DNA from: Pirellulales bacterium
GTDB lineage: Bacteria > Planctomycetota > Planctomycetia > Pirellulales > JALHLM01
Direction: 5' to 3'
Length of the DNA stretch: 7,422 nucleotides
NCBI GenBank assembly: GCA_022844585.1
Contig: JALHLM010000305.1
Coordinates: 1 to 7,422, forward strand
Shown: positions 1-6,606 of the stretch, piece by piece
Numbering within the stretch: the stretch's first letter is position 1
Layout: every line of letters begins with the position of its first letter
Notes under the pieces: generated by a model
Database searches by the model: none
Told to the model about the DNA's origin: nothing
Seen by the model: the letters and a program-made list of their open reading frames with translations, nothing else
Made by a program: the position numbers and the translations under genes

Positions 1-1084
1 AACCGACGGCAGGCTTTTCAGGCAACGCACGGAGAGGGATTGCAAAGCCCGCGGCGCTTTGCGCGGCGCGGCGTTGCTTCAGTTGTTCAACGAGCTTCGC
101 CGCCGCGGCATCGGCAGGCTGGAGTTTTATCAGCTTGTCGCCCAACCGGCAGAGCATCTCCGTGAGTACCAGCGCCGACCGCAATTGCCGTGACAGCCAA
201 ACCGCTTCACGAGCAAAATCAAGCGCTTTCGCCACGTAGGGCGTGCGCATATCAGCGGGAATCTGTTCCAATAACTCGACCGCTTCGTCTGCGCGCGACT
301 CCGCCAACTTGCGCTTCGCTAGCGCGAGGTTTCGATCGCGCCGTTCCCCTTGGCCGTCGTGTTCCAGCACGCGCAGCTTGCCGACCATCGCGCGCGCTTG
401 CTCGTGCTGCGGCTTCAAAACCAACAGGCGTTCGACCTGCGGCAACAATCCCAAATACTCCTTGGCCGCCAGGGCTTCGCGAATGGCGCGGACCAGTTGC
501 TCCGCCTCGTCGCGAAACGCCGACGCACGGGCGAGCAACTGTCGGACCTCTTCGGTGCGGATGCCTTCGGGGACTTGCTCCAAGAGCGCCGCGGCGCGAT
601 CGAAATCGGCGTGTTCCATCGCCGCTCGGGCGCCCGTCAGCAACTCGTCGCGCCGTCGTTCGGACTCACCGAGGGCCGCGTCACATTGTTTTGACTCCAG
701 CTCGGCGCGGCGACGCAGGCCGTAAAGCAACGGATCGGGATCGGCCGCCAAGCGGCGCAACAGTTGTTGCGCCTGAGCGAACTGCGCCGCGCCGCGCAGG
801 GCGATGCCTTCATTCAGAATTGCTTGAGCCGCCTGCACGCGCTCGTGAAACGTCTCTCCGACGGCGAAACCGCAACCGCCGCAGAACTTTTCAGCTAAAC
901 CGACGGTCTCACCACATTCCGGACACGGGCCCTGCAACGGCGCGCCGCATTCTTTGCAGAACCGGCGCTCGCCGTCGTTGCGCGCGCGGCAGTTATGGCA
1001 TTCCGCGAGTGTAAGTTCGCTCGGCATGCTGATCGGCGACGCCGGAGCGTCGAAGCGGCGGTCTTGAACGGGACGATTGGACAT
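1..1084 (-). CDS. Double zinc-ribbon protein with duplicated helical repeat (3' end outside window)
   Basis: The minus-strand frame is open from an ATG at 1084 to the left edge, giving 361 residues without a stop, so the C-terminus is missing. Residues 29-71 contain two zinc ribbons of identical spacing, each CxxC-x10-CxxC: C29/C32 with C43/C46 (CHNC, CKEC) and C54/C57 with C68/C71 (CPEC, CGGC). The rest is Ala/Leu/Glu/Arg-rich and looks fully helical. A segment of about 100 residues is duplicated: LLEQVP at 167-172 followed by LLVLKPQHEQA near 220-230 matches LLEQIP at 271-276 followed by LIKLQPADAAA near 318-328, which resembles TPR-like packing. No signal peptide is seen, so the visible part is probably cytosolic. 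The start lies 30 bases after the lipoprotein stop, so the genes may be co-transcribed; no good Shine-Dalgarno precedes it, and M20 (1027) is an alternative start. I do not recognise a named gene. The zinc ribbons suggest a scaffold or a protein or nucleic-acid contact; that is inference. Confidence 0.85.
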   Translation of the reverse strand, partial: MSNRPVQDRRFDAPASPISMPSELTLAECHNCRARNDGERRFCKECGAPLQGPCPECGETVGLAEKFCGGCGFAVGETFHERVQAAQAILNEGIALRGAAQFAQAQQLLRRLAADPDPLLYGLRRRAELESKQCDAALGESERRRDELLTGARAAMEHADFDRAAALLEQVPEGIRTEEVRQLLARASAFRDEAEQLVRAIREALAAKEYLGLLPQVERLLVLKPQHEQARAMVGKLRVLEHDGQGERRDRNLALAKRKLAESRADEAVELLEQIPADMRTPYVAKALDFAREAVWLSRQLRSALVLTEMLCRLGDKLIKLQPADAAAAKLVEQLKQRRAAQSAAGFAIPLRALPEKPAVG

Positions 1085-1114
1085 AGGCTGCGAATGGTTA
1101 CTTGAATGCGTGCG

Positions 1115-3196
1115 TCATTGCCGGAACTCCGGCGTTTCAATCCAAAGAACGTCGACGACCAACGGTTCTTTGACGGTGCGATCGCGAGGCGGCGCTTCCG
1201 TGGGACGGGTGATCATCACATCGACACTTCTCACGCGGCCTTCGTCCGACAATCGCTCGACGCTCTCTAGCCAATTGCCTTGCTTGATCAAACGCGATTC
1301 CGACTTCTTTAACTGTCGACGGTAGAATCCCTGCACCGAAGCCACGCGTTCTTCCTGCTCCATGCGAACGTAATGCACCACCAACTCCGGCGCAGGAACG
1401 GTGCTGAGCTGCGCAGGCCATTGCCGGGGCCATTCCAGATGGAACTCGCTGATGACCTGCGCCGCGGGCGGCAAGCGCAGCGGCATTCCGCCACGAGTTG
1501 GCGCCGACTCCTCGTCGTCCGTGGTCGTCGTCTGAGCGCCGCAATCGCTGCTGGTGAAATTCGTCGTGGCGGTCGGGCCAGAAAGCGCGCCTTGGGAAGC
1601 TGAGCGTAACCGTTCGTTGATCGCCTTGACCAGGCTCTCGGTGGCGACCATCCACTCTTCCTTGGCCTTCTTTTCGGACTGAAATCGCTGCACTTCAGGA
1701 TTGTTGGATTCCACGAGCTTGGGTTTCTCGGCTTTGTCCCCCAGCGACGAACGATGCACCAGCGCGTCCTCGCGCGGCACCGCTTTTACCGCGAGCAGCA
1801 AGCCGGGATCGAGGAACTTCGTGACGTCCGCGTGATCTTTTTCCCAGGCCTTGGCGCCGGTCGACCAGCGGCGTTTCAAGAGCATCGCCGTTTCCCGGCG
1901 CACTTCGTGCAGCGGCAGCGCCGTCGCCAAAGCCATTAGTTCGCGCTCCGCCGCGAGGCTGTCAACTTCGCGCACCCGCTGCGCGACCACTTTGGCGAAA
2001 TCCGATTCCCAGAGCTCCGTCCCAATCTGCACGGTGCGCTCCGACATCGTCCGGCCATCGGTGGACGTCTCGCCGCCTGAGGCCCGGCCCAAGGTTTCCA
2101 GCAGCGCGTCTTTGCCGTAAGGCGCAAATTGCTTCTCCAGTTTGCGACGCGTTTCCAGATCGCAATTTCGCCCCGCGTACAGCACGCTCTGCGCCGGCAA
2201 GTTGACGAAGTCCGCCGTCATTAACCAGGCTACCAGGCGTTCGCGCAACGGCCCCGTCTTGCCGCTCGCGACGAGTTCCACGGCGACCGAGCGGCGGAAG
2301 CGGGCGCTCGATTGATTCTTGACCTGCTTGAGGCACTCTTCCTGCAAGCCGTTGGCGTCCAGGTCGCCGATCAAGCTCGGCCGTACCTGTTCGGCTTTGA
2401 CCAGCACCGTGAGCAACATATCCTCATTCTTGGGCTGCCGGTTGGTCGCCAGCGCTTTGAGGGTCGCCTCGACCAGCCGCTTATCGGTCAAATCCGTCGC
2501 CAAAGTGCCGAGCAGCGCCCTGCGCAACCCTTTGCGCGCCGCGGCGCTACCGTTAGCGCCGAGCGCGGCCACGCACGCCTCGGCCAGTTGCGGATTCGCG
2601 CGTCGCTCCGCCAAGGCGCCGCCGATGGGGAAGCCGTCCTCGTCGACGGCGGCGCTCGTTTGCGATGATGATTCCACGTTGAAGGTGGCGCGTTCGGCCG
2701 GAGCGCTCTTATCCGGAGCTTCGAGCAACTCCACGATCAGTTGCCCCGCCGCATCGTCGTTGACGTGTTGCGCCGCCCAATCGTTCACCGCGCGCACCAA
2801 TCGCGGATCGTTCATCCGTTTGGCATCACGAAAGTCGTCCGCGGTCCACTGGCGCGCGTCCTCAGGCCGGGACTTTTGCTCGACTTCTTCGTCGTCCGAC
2901 GCCGCCTTGCGCGGTTCGGCAGTGCGCGGCTTGCTGCCGCCTTGCGTCTCTTTGGCGACCAGACCGCGCCCGACGCCAGCCACGACCTTCGTGTTCTTAA
3001 CTTCCTCGACCGGCGTCGTCACGACGTTGGCGCTCACTTCGGCCGCGACTTCTTCGTCTTCGGCCACCGATTTACGCGGCGGCGGCAGCGGATCGGCTGA
3101 ACTGCATCCTGCAGCAACAACCAACACGGTGATCATTGCCCAAGCCTGGAATCTACCGCATGCAACACACGGCGGACGCGATTGTGGGAGCGACAT
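1115..3196 (-). CDS. Large putative lipoprotein with helical (HEAT-like) repeats
   Basis: The product is 693 residues. I chose the ATG at 3196 because a GAGGAG ribosome-binding site lies 7 bases upstream and the first 31 residues form a lipoprotein signal: R7 and R15, a hydrophobic core ITVLVVAA and Cys31 in AAGCSS. The same frame is open upstream to 3418, but that extension overlaps the preceding gene by more than 200 bases and has no signal character. Residues 32-125 are a charged, Pro/Glu/Lys-rich linker, probably disordered. Residues about 126-530 are rich in Leu/Ala helices of a HEAT-like type, interrupted by low-complexity stretches (172-190, 370-385). A Ser/Thr-rich linker at 533-570 leads to a compact C-terminal domain (572-693) of mixed predicted helix and strand, with LEWPRQWP and VDVLWIETPEF. 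It is presumably membrane-anchored and facing the periplasm. No catalytic motif is visible and I cannot name the family. The ATG one base after the upstream stop implies translational coupling to the PEP-CTERM gene. Confidence 0.85.
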   Translation of the reverse strand: MSLPQSRPPCVACGRFQAWAMITVLVVAAGCSSADPLPPPRKSVAEDEEVAAEVSANVVTTPVEEVKNTKVVAGVGRGLVAKETQGGSKPRTAEPRKAASDDEEVEQKSRPEDARQWTADDFRDAKRMNDPRLVRAVNDWAAQHVNDDAAGQLIVELLEAPDKSAPAERATFNVESSSQTSAAVDEDGFPIGGALAERRANPQLAEACVAALGANGSAAARKGLRRALLGTLATDLTDKRLVEATLKALATNRQPKNEDMLLTVLVKAEQVRPSLIGDLDANGLQEECLKQVKNQSSARFRRSVAVELVASGKTGPLRERLVAWLMTADFVNLPAQSVLYAGRNCDLETRRKLEKQFAPYGKDALLETLGRASGGETSTDGRTMSERTVQIGTELWESDFAKVVAQRVREVDSLAAERELMALATALPLHEVRRETAMLLKRRWSTGAKAWEKDHADVTKFLDPGLLLAVKAVPREDALVHRSSLGDKAEKPKLVESNNPEVQRFQSEKKAKEEWMVATESLVKAINERLRSASQGALSGPTATTNFTSSDCGAQTTTTDDEESAPTRGGMPLRLPPAAQVISEFHLEWPRQWPAQLSTVPAPELVVHYVRMEQEERVASVQGFYRRQLKKSESRLIKQGNWLESVERLSDEGRVRSVDVMITRPTEAPPRDRTVKEPLVVDVLWIETPEFRQ

Positions 3197-3197
3197 G

Positions 3198-3962
3198 TTA
3201 TAGCTCCTCGACCGTCTTAGCGCGACGATGCAGCAAGGAAAGGAATCGCACGGAAAAAGGAACGAACAGTAACGATGCGCCGGCCGCCAGACCGGCGCTC
3301 GCGGGTTCCGGCACGCCAGCGGCGTTTCCGGCGCTATTACTTGCTTCGCTCCACAACGCAACTTCCGCCCGGCCCAGCGTCGTAAGCCCCGCCAGCGAGC
3401 TCGTGTTTCGCGATTCAAAGACCAGGCGATCGATCAGGAACTGCTGCCCTAGGTAGTCGGCGGGATTCGTGGCAATCACATAGGCGATGTCGGCCGAGGG
3501 ACGATTGATCGCGGCCGTCTGGGCGAATCCCACTCCTGCGGCGCCGCTGACCGTCGCTTCGGCAAGCAGGGCGCCAGACTCCGCATTGGCGCGAATCACC
3601 GAGGGGTCAAAGTCGTCGTCGGCGATCAAGTCGAGCGATACGAACTTGGCAGGTTTGGCGAAGTCGGCCCTGAACTCCGCACTGTCGGAGAACCATAAAT
3701 TGCTGTAGCTGGAATTGCCGAATACGCGGCTGCCGGTCGATGCATGTGGACTCGAACGCGAGAACACTTGCGGTGTGCTTACGTTCGGGCCGTTCAATTC
3801 GCCCGAGCCGAAGGCGGAAAGCGTCACGCCAGGAAAAGCCTGGCTAATGTCCGAACCGATTGGGAAGTCGTCCGGATCAACGGTCACACGCGCCGCGCGC
3901 GCATTCGCGGCCAGTAAGGCGAAACACAACAATAGGCAAAGTGCTGGCCAAATAGTCGTCAT
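3198..3962 (-). CDS. PEP-CTERM sorting-signal exported protein
   Basis: The product is 254 residues. Residues 1-24 form a Sec signal peptide with a hydrophobic core (ALCLLLCFALLAA) and a likely cut after ANARA. The mature part is rich in Ser, Ala, Asn and Asp, with alternating hydrophobic residues suggesting a beta-sandwich (for example KFVSLDLIADDDFD at 106-119 and FLIDRLVFES at 175-184). Residues 217-220 are VPEP, followed by a hydrophobic stretch (about 222-244) and the basic cluster HRRAK: the tripartite PEP-CTERM signal recognised in other bacteria by exosortase. A short tail TVEEL follows the basic cluster. The protein is therefore probably exported and held or processed at the envelope; an exosortase gene would be expected elsewhere in the genome. 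It begins the run leading into the lipoprotein gene, and its last codons double as that gene's ribosome-binding site. No strong Shine-Dalgarno precedes its own ATG at 3962. The function beyond export is unknown. Confidence 0.85.
   Translation of the reverse strand: MTTIWPALCLLLCFALLAANARAARVTVDPDDFPIGSDISQAFPGVTLSAFGSGELNGPNVSTPQVFSRSSPHASTGSRVFGNSSYSNLWFSDSAEFRADFAKPAKFVSLDLIADDDFDPSVIRANAESGALLAEATVSGAAGVGFAQTAAINRPSADIAYVIATNPADYLGQQFLIDRLVFESRNTSSLAGLTTLGRAEVALWSEASNSAGNAAGVPEPASAGLAAGASLLFVPFSVRFLSLLHRRAKTVEEL
3204..3209 (-). promoter_or_regulatory. Ribosome-binding site of the lipoprotein gene, inside the PEP-CTERM gene
   Basis: The minus strand reads GAGGAG, then 7 bases, then the ATG at 3196. 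The GAGGAG is the Glu-Glu codon pair near the end of the PEP-CTERM gene (...V-E-E-L-stop), and the TAA is separated from the ATG by a single C. This decides the lipoprotein start and suggests that ribosomes finishing the upstream gene re-initiate on the next one. Confidence 0.8.
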
Positions 3963-3999
3963 AGTTTACGGCGATTCAGTAAGTCGGAACACGCCGCCG

Positions 4000-4029
4000 C
4001 CTCGGAGCGAAAATCAATTCGCTCCGAGG
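4000..4029 (-). promoter_or_regulatory. Perfect 12-bp hairpin in the leader of the PEP-CTERM gene
   Basis: Positions 4000-4011 (CCTCGGAGCGAA) are exactly complementary to 4018-4029, leaving a 6-base loop (4012-4017). The hairpin starts 38 bases upstream of the PEP-CTERM ATG and about 90 bases after the stop of the DUF1559 gene upstream. Neither strand has a T-tract behind it, so a standard intrinsic terminator is not well supported. It could be a U-tract-less terminator, an mRNA stabiliser or processing site, or an operator. Its CGGAGCG/CGCTCCG arms recur in the hairpin at 6614-6629. Confidence 0.7.
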
Positions 4030-4091
4030 TCGGCCTGCGCATTCGTCGGTAACTCATTCCGCGCTGTTCAGATGGCGCGGACTGCCTTCGC

Positions 4092-4107
4092 CGGAAGCCT
4101 GCTTCCG
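4092..4107 (-). terminator. Short hairpin just after DUF1559 copy A, possible terminator
   Basis: CGGAAGC at 4092-4098 and GCTTCCG at 4101-4107 are complementary; with a realistic loop the stem is 6 bp. It begins 13 bases past the stop codon of the DUF1559 gene, where a terminator would be expected. On the minus strand no T-run follows; on the plus strand it is followed by ATTCTTTT. It is therefore a weak terminator candidate and could equally be the base of a transcript-end structure. Confidence 0.35.
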
Positions 4108-4120
4108 ACGATTCTTTTGA

Positions 4121-5302
4121 CTACTGATCCAAGTTGCCCTTGTTCGGGTTCTTCTGGAGGAAGACGCCCGAGAAGATCAACGCGCGTTCCAGTTCCACCT
4201 TGCTATCGGAGTACCCGATCGAGGCAACGTCGGCGCCCGCCGGGATGATAAAGCCCGGGTTCAGGTAGCCGTCCTTGTTGGTGTCCTGGAAGGTCTTCAC
4301 GCTGCCGTCGGCGAACAGGATGTTGCAATTGCCGGCGTGGACCGGACCGAAGTCACGGTAATCCTGCAGGTGATCGTAGGGCTGCGCCGGAGTGCCGGTC
4401 GGCGGCTGTTCCTTGGCGTAGACGCTCGTGGCCGGGTTGGCGCTATCGTAAGCAACGACGTCCCCCGAGGTACCCCACGCGACGAGCTTGTCGGTGGCGG
4501 CGTTCACCAGACACGGGCCGTCCGAGAAGGACTCGACCAGACGCGAACCTTGCGGCAAGAAGCCGGGAATTGCCGCCTTCAAGAAGGCTTCCTTCACGTC
4601 GCCCACGTTGGCGTCTGCAGCGAGCGGGATCACCGACGAGCTGTGCGGGCTCGTGTCGACGATCTCCTGACGGAGCGGTCCCAGCGTGGCGATCAGACCT
4701 TTGATTTTCTTGCCGTTCTCGAACACCAAGGTTTGCTCCGAACCAGCGGCAACAGCCGTCATCGAGGGGGCCGAACGGGACATGAACCAGGTGGTCATGT
4801 AGTTCGTGCCGTAGCCCTTGCTGAGAAGGTGGTCGGCAATCGCTTTGCCCTTGTCGGCGTCAGCGGCGGCGACGATGGTCGGCGTGGCGCCCAAGTTAAT
4901 CAGCGTCGGGTCCGCGGTCTCGCCAGCCTTGCTGGTGGGCACGCCGAGGTAGTCGTTGATCTTCTCCGAGCCCTTGGCCGGATTTGACGGGCAGAGCAAC
5001 TCTTGCGGCTTGCCAACCCCTGCGTTGACCATATCGGCGACCCAGCCGATGGTGTCGATCGAGCCGTCGCGTTGACCGTCGTACGCTCCGGTGCTGAGGC
5101 GCTTGTTCGGGTCTTTGTCCGCGAACGTCGCGAAGCTCATGTAAAACTGCTTCAAGTTGCTCGCGCACTGAGTGCGGCGAGCGGCCTCGCGCGCGGCGCC
5201 GAGCGCCGGCAACAGCAAGGCAATCAAAATGGCGATCACGGCGATGACCACCAACATTTCGACGAGCGTAAAACCGCCGCGCCTGTGCATCCTCATTTGC
5301 AT
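4121..5302 (-). CDS. DUF1559 pseudopilin-like protein, copy A
   Basis: The product is 393 residues, within the usual size for this planctomycete-rich family. Residues 6-35 form a type IV prepilin leader: a short basic stretch (HRRGG), cleavage expected between G10 and F11 in GG/FTLVEML with Glu15 at the +5 position, then a hydrophobic helix to about residue 34 (LVVIAVIAILIALLLPAL). The C-terminal hallmark is DFGPVHAG (317-324) running into CNILFADGSVKTF (326-338), the H-x9-DG arrangement typical of DUF1559. Directly after it comes DTNKDGYL (340-347), which resembles a calcium-binding loop. The start at 5302 is set by GAGGAG 7 bases upstream and by the leader; the longer open frame to 5461 reads through the intergenic repeats and is rejected. 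It is probably processed by a prepilin peptidase and inserted in the envelope. The exact role of the family is not established. It is a clear paralogue of the gene upstream. Confidence 0.92.
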   Translation of the reverse strand: MQMRMHRRGGFTLVEMLVVIAVIAILIALLLPALGAAREAARRTQCASNLKQFYMSFATFADKDPNKRLSTGAYDGQRDGSIDTIGWVADMVNAGVGKPQELLCPSNPAKGSEKINDYLGVPTSKAGETADPTLINLGATPTIVAAADADKGKAIADHLLSKGYGTNYMTTWFMSRSAPSMTAVAAGSEQTLVFENGKKIKGLIATLGPLRQEIVDTSPHSSSVIPLAADANVGDVKEAFLKAAIPGFLPQGSRLVESFSDGPCLVNAATDKLVAWGTSGDVVAYDSANPATSVYAKEQPPTGTPAQPYDHLQDYRDFGPVHAGNCNILFADGSVKTFQDTNKDGYLNPGFIIPAGADVASIGYSDSKVELERALIFSGVFLQKNPNKGNLDQ

Positions 5303-5309
5303 GGAAAAA

Positions 5310-5315
5310 CTCCTC
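5310..5315 (-). promoter_or_regulatory. Ribosome-binding site of DUF1559 copy A
   Basis: GAGGAG on the minus strand with a 7-base spacer (TTTTTCC) before the ATG at 5302. It favours this start over the in-frame ATGs at 5296 and 5290 and over the long upstream extension. Motif and spacing are identical to the site ahead of the lipoprotein gene. Confidence 0.75.
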
Positions 5316-5340
5316 AACCTTTCTTGCGGCCACAATTGAT

Positions 5341-5380
5341 GACGAGAACAAAACACTCTGCCGGCGCAACGTTGCGCCGG
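5341..5380 (-). terminator. 20-bp perfect palindrome followed by T-rich DNA (terminator or leader hairpin)
   Basis: Positions 5361-5380 read CCGGCGCAACGTTGCGCCGG, a perfect palindrome that folds into a GC-rich stem of 7-8 bp with a 4-6 base loop. On the minus strand it is followed by CAGAG and then TGTTTTGTTCT. It lies about 114 bases after the stop of DUF1559 copy B and 58 bases before the ATG of copy A. That fits an imperfect intrinsic terminator for copy B, a leader structure for copy A, or a dimeric-protein binding site; the sequence does not separate these. Confidence 0.45.
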
Positions 5381-5392
5381 AACATGGTAGGA

Positions 5393-5448
5393 GAATGTCG
5401 AAGTTCTAAATCTGAATGTCGAATCAAGCTCGAATGACGAATGTCGAA
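5393..5448. repeat. Short direct repeats GAATGTCGAA / GAATGACGAA
   Basis: GAATGTCGAA occurs exactly at 5393-5402, 5414-5423 and 5439-5448, with a one-base variant GAATGACGAA at 5432-5441 overlapping the last copy. The related GCTCGAATGA lies between. The array sits in the gap between the two DUF1559 genes, beside the 20-bp palindrome, in DNA much richer in A/T than the genes. Spacing is irregular (about 18-21 bases), so it is neither CRISPR nor a clean tandem repeat. It may be a dispersed intergenic repeat or a cluster of protein-binding sites. Confidence 0.65.
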
Positions 5449-5493
5449 AATGTTCGCACAAGGAACAAAATATGACCGGATATCAGTTGGTTC

Positions 5494-6606
5494 TCAGTTG
5501 CTGCGCTGCAACGTCCACTCGCTGAAGACCACGTCGCCGGGCAGTTCTTCGTTGGACGTTTTGAAGCCGTTGCGGCCGTTTGCCGTGAAACCGTTGTTCA
5601 GGAGCCCGTCGCCGTCTTCGTCGACGAACGTGCGGACGCTGCCGTCGGCGAACAGCACATTGCAGGTGCGTTGCGTTCCGCCGCCATGCACGGGTCCGAA
5701 ATCGCGAAAATCCTGCTTCGTTTCCCGCGACCACTTGGCCCACCAACCCAGCGTTCCGCTGCGGGGCGTGCCCGGGTTGAAATGCGGCGTTTTCATGTCA
5801 TTGATCGACACTGGGCCGTCGCTGAACGATTCGACGAACCGCTCGCCCGGTGAGTATGCGTCGAGCTTGACGGTCAGCGTCCCTTCGCCCACCGCGGTCG
5901 GCTGGCCGCAGGCGAGCAGCGGAATTCGCGTGATGGCGCTTTCGCCGACGTCCGATTTGGCCTGGTGCAAAGGCCCAAGCGTTGACGATCGGGCCGATGC
6001 GGACGCCGGACAAGTGGCCGTCGATTTCAAGTTGCCGCTGGGGTCCAGCGCCGGCTCCGTGCGCACCAGGTACCAACTGGCGGTGTAATTGGTGTTGTAG
6101 CCCTTCTCGAGGATTTCTTTGACGATGATCTTCAATCGCTCAGGGCTATTGGGCGGAAGTTCCAGCAATTTCCGGCAAGGGTTCTTCACCTCAGTGCCAT
6201 CAGGCGCGGTCGTGGGCTTACTGCCGGCGGGATCGATGCCGCATTGAGGGAACGAGCTCGGCGTGGCGGTCAGCAGATCGTGATACGTTTCCGATAGCTT
6301 GTGCGGATTCGCCGGACAAAGCATCGCGCCGACATCGCCGCCTTGGTTGACCAGGTCGGCGACCCAACCTTGTTCGGTGACCGCGCCGTCCCAGCGCCAA
6401 TCGAAGGCGCCGCTACAGTATCTGTTCTTCCGCGCGGCGAAGGCGTGCATGCCAATGCCTAGCTCGCGCAGATTGTTCTTACATGCCGAGCTTCGTGCCG
6501 AAGTGCGCGCCATGTTCAGCGCCGGCAGCGCCAGCGCGATCAAGAGGCCGATGATCGTGATGACCACCAACAACTCAACTAACGTAAACGCCCTGCGACG
6601 CACCAT
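5494..6606 (-). CDS. DUF1559 pseudopilin-like protein, copy B
   Basis: The product is 370 residues. It opens with MVRRRAFTLVELLVV, a prepilin leader whose cleavage is expected between A6 and F7, with Glu11 at +5 and a hydrophobic helix to about residue 30. The residue before the cut is Ala, where most prepilins, including copy A, have Gly. The C-terminus has DFGPVHGGG (302-310), CNVLFADGSVRTF (315-327) and DEDGDGLL (329-336), a calcium-loop-like stretch. Blocks shared with copy A include GWVAD(L/M)VN (80-87), LCP(A/S)NP (96-101), KGY(N/G)TNY (168-174), STLGPLHQ (208-215) and VESFSDGP (258-265), so the two arose by duplication within one subfamily. Copy B has extra Cys residues (64, 122, 144, 199, 233) that could form disulphides. 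It is probably inserted in the envelope after prepilin processing; the role is unknown. No conventional Shine-Dalgarno is adjacent to the ATG; see the leader hairpin. Confidence 0.9.
   Translation of the reverse strand: MVRRRAFTLVELLVVITIIGLLIALALPALNMARTSARSSACKNNLRELGIGMHAFAARKNRYCSGAFDWRWDGAVTEQGWVADLVNQGGDVGAMLCPANPHKLSETYHDLLTATPSSFPQCGIDPAGSKPTTAPDGTEVKNPCRKLLELPPNSPERLKIIVKEILEKGYNTNYTASWYLVRTEPALDPSGNLKSTATCPASASARSSTLGPLHQAKSDVGESAITRIPLLACGQPTAVGEGTLTVKLDAYSPGERFVESFSDGPVSINDMKTPHFNPGTPRSGTLGWWAKWSRETKQDFRDFGPVHGGGTQRTCNVLFADGSVRTFVDEDGDGLLNNGFTANGRNGFKTSNEELPGDVVFSEWTLQRSN

Noticed and set aside
190..1014. Plus-strand open frame of 274 codons opposite the zinc-ribbon gene
   Set aside because: Arg/Pro-dominated translation typical of an antisense shadow; the minus strand carries intact CxxC motifs and repeats.
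2319..3203. Plus-strand open frame of 294 codons opposite the lipoprotein gene
   Set aside because: Composition is Ser/Ala/Arg-rich antisense reading of a GC-rich gene; no domain, signal or ribosome-binding site, whereas the opposite strand has a clear lipoprotein.
3197..3418. Open N-terminal extension of the lipoprotein frame back to 3418
   Set aside because: It overlaps the PEP-CTERM gene, is Arg/Cys/Pro-rich without a signal peptide, and the ATG at 3196 has a GAGGAG site and starts a lipoprotein signal.
4337..4987. Plus-strand open frame of 216 codons opposite DUF1559 copy A
   Set aside because: Arg/Gly/Val-rich shadow of a well-defined DUF1559 gene, with no motif of its own.
5393..5448. 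CRISPR-like reading of the GAATGTCGAA cluster
   Set aside because: The repeat is only 10 bases, spacing is irregular and no cas gene is present.
5303..5461. Open N-terminal extension of DUF1559 copy A back to 5461
   Set aside because: It reads through the GAATGTCGAA repeats and the palindrome; the prepilin leader and GAGGAG site fix the start at 5302.
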